From the NCBI GenBank assembly GCA_014360495.1, contig JACIXR010000003.1:186001-250000 (forward strand): a stretch of 64,000 bases of DNA. The letters run 5' to 3'. The translations under genes and the position numbers were made by a program. Shown piece by piece: positions 63,616-64,000 of this stretch. The notes under the pieces were generated by a model. That model had not been told where the DNA came from, ran no database searches, and saw only the letters and a program-made list of their open reading frames with translations. The DNA comes from a bacterium (GTDB lineage: Bacteria; Armatimonadota; JACIXR01). Within the stretch, counting starts at the first letter, position 1; each line of letters starts with the position of its first letter.

Positions 63616-63650
63616 GAACACACCCTAATTTTTAGGTGTTCTTAAGAACA
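63616..63650. repeat. nested inverted repeats upstream of the rhamnulokinase-like gene
   Basis: GAACAC and CTAA pair with TTAG and GTGTTC (63616-63641), and a perfect 14-bp palindrome TGTTCTTAAGAACA lies at 63637-63650. It may be an operator or the dnaX terminator. Confidence 0.5.
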
Positions 63651-63760
63651 ACGGTTGCTTCGGTGGAAATCTAAGCCGGCAAAAAAGTTAAATACCCTTC
63701 ATAGAGGGTGTGGAGCAAATCTATAAGCGTTTTACATAACATTTTTCCAAGGGCTCACCA

Positions 63761-63790
63761 TTCTGAGACGATTTCGTCTTTCAGAATCCT
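63761..63790. repeat. hairpin in the dnaX to kinase spacer
   Basis: ATTCTGA, GACGA and TT then TCGTC and TTCAGAAT form a stem of about 12 bp with one bulge. No T-tract follows, so it is not an obvious terminator. The rest of 63651-63860 shows nothing else I can name. Confidence 0.45.
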
Positions 63791-63862
63791 GCTTTCAGTA
63801 GTTATGAACTTATTAAGGTATCGCCAATGATGTCATTCTGTACTAAAGGTTTTTAAAATCCC

Positions 63863-63891
63863 TTGATTTAAACCAGCTTTTCTTTTATATA
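63863..63891 (+). promoter_or_regulatory. promoter of the rhamnulokinase-like gene
   Basis: TTGATT (63863-63868), 17 bases, TATATA (63886-63891), followed by GGAGG before the ATG at 63922. Confidence 0.65.
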
Positions 63892-63921
63892 TTTTCTAAC
63901 AAATCTCTGGAGGTGTTGGCT

Positions 63922-64000
63922 ATGTATCCATTTCTCGCCCTTGATTTAGGAGCGGAAAGCGGAAGAGGTATGCTCGGTTTCCTTGAGGAGGGAAAGTTTA
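63922..64000 (+). CDS. rhamnulokinase-like FGGY kinase, 5' end only
   Basis: 26 codons are visible from ATG 63922, with GGAGGTG about ten bases upstream. The text LALDLGAESGRGMLG is the first phosphate-binding loop of sugar kinases of the FGGY family; DLGAESGR is characteristic of rhamnulokinases. The gene runs out of the window. Confidence 0.8.
   Translation, partial: MYPFLALDLGAESGRGMLGFLEEGKF

Noticed and set aside
1-64000. CRISPR arrays or cas genes
   Set aside because: No regularly spaced repeats and no Cas protein signature were found in the window.

Overview
The window reads as a chromosome fragment of a diderm, heterotrophic and probably thermophilic bacterium. BamA- and TamB-like outer-membrane genes show a Gram-negative envelope. 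A long SRP RNA, an archaeal-type PEP carboxylase, paired UroD-like proteins, DUF1638, DUF5317 and DUF6785-like proteins, a SpoIVB-S55 protein and many secreted carbohydrate-active proteins fit an uncultured lineage near Armatimonadota/Fervidibacterota. This placement is inference from gene content; no 16S rRNA gene is present.

Layout. 1-3633 (minus): two orphan RHS core fragments with cysteine-rich tips, a membrane protein between them, then two beta-propeller proteins. 3920-12849 (minus): tamB, an ECF sigma factor, bamA and two UroD-like genes in one tight operon ending at a strong terminator. 12918-17528: a membrane-anchored thioredoxin-fold-like protein, a decayed TDT/SLAC1-type gene, ppcA, a ZIP transporter and a polysaccharide deacetylase broken by one stop codon. 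17537-20744: tRNA-Asn, pth, prs, glmU. 20969-22959: one heavily decayed membrane-protein gene. 22963-25756: tRNA-Gln and nuoABCD. 25815-32305 (minus): a small membrane protein, a shortened CorA, an unusual AAA+ protein, and a GT39/DUF5317/DUF1638 operon. 32528-51124: mainly secreted glycan-related proteins (clan-A-like glycosidase, GH31, DUF6785-like transporter, S55 protein, a PHP-like/ThuA-like protein), with an ArsR gene followed by ABC-ATPase wreckage. 51121-58149 (minus): recO, deoC, PTS EIIA, a C45 hydrolase, an FAD oxidoreductase and a damaged TaqI-type restriction-modification pair. 58236-64000 (plus): SRP RNA, a sialidase-like protein, a sugar-phosphate isomerase, a Gfo/Idh/MocA dehydrogenase, a 4-oxalocrotonate tautomerase, dnaX without a normal start codon, and the start of a rhamnulokinase-like gene.

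Three themes recur. First, gene decay: nonsense codons, frameshifts and in-frame loss of conserved internal blocks occur in at least six loci. Second, a dispersed repeat of about 65 bp is present in four copies, always in the same orientation and in intergenic DNA; three copies lie just upstream of minus-strand promoters. Third, promoters with good -35 and -10 boxes can be read at many genes, and some sit so close to the start codon that the mRNA is probably leaderless. The most unusual intact gene is the 709-residue AAA+ protein at 27257-29386, which has a sigma54-activator-like ATPase core without a visible GAFTGA loop and a long N-terminal region I do not recognise.
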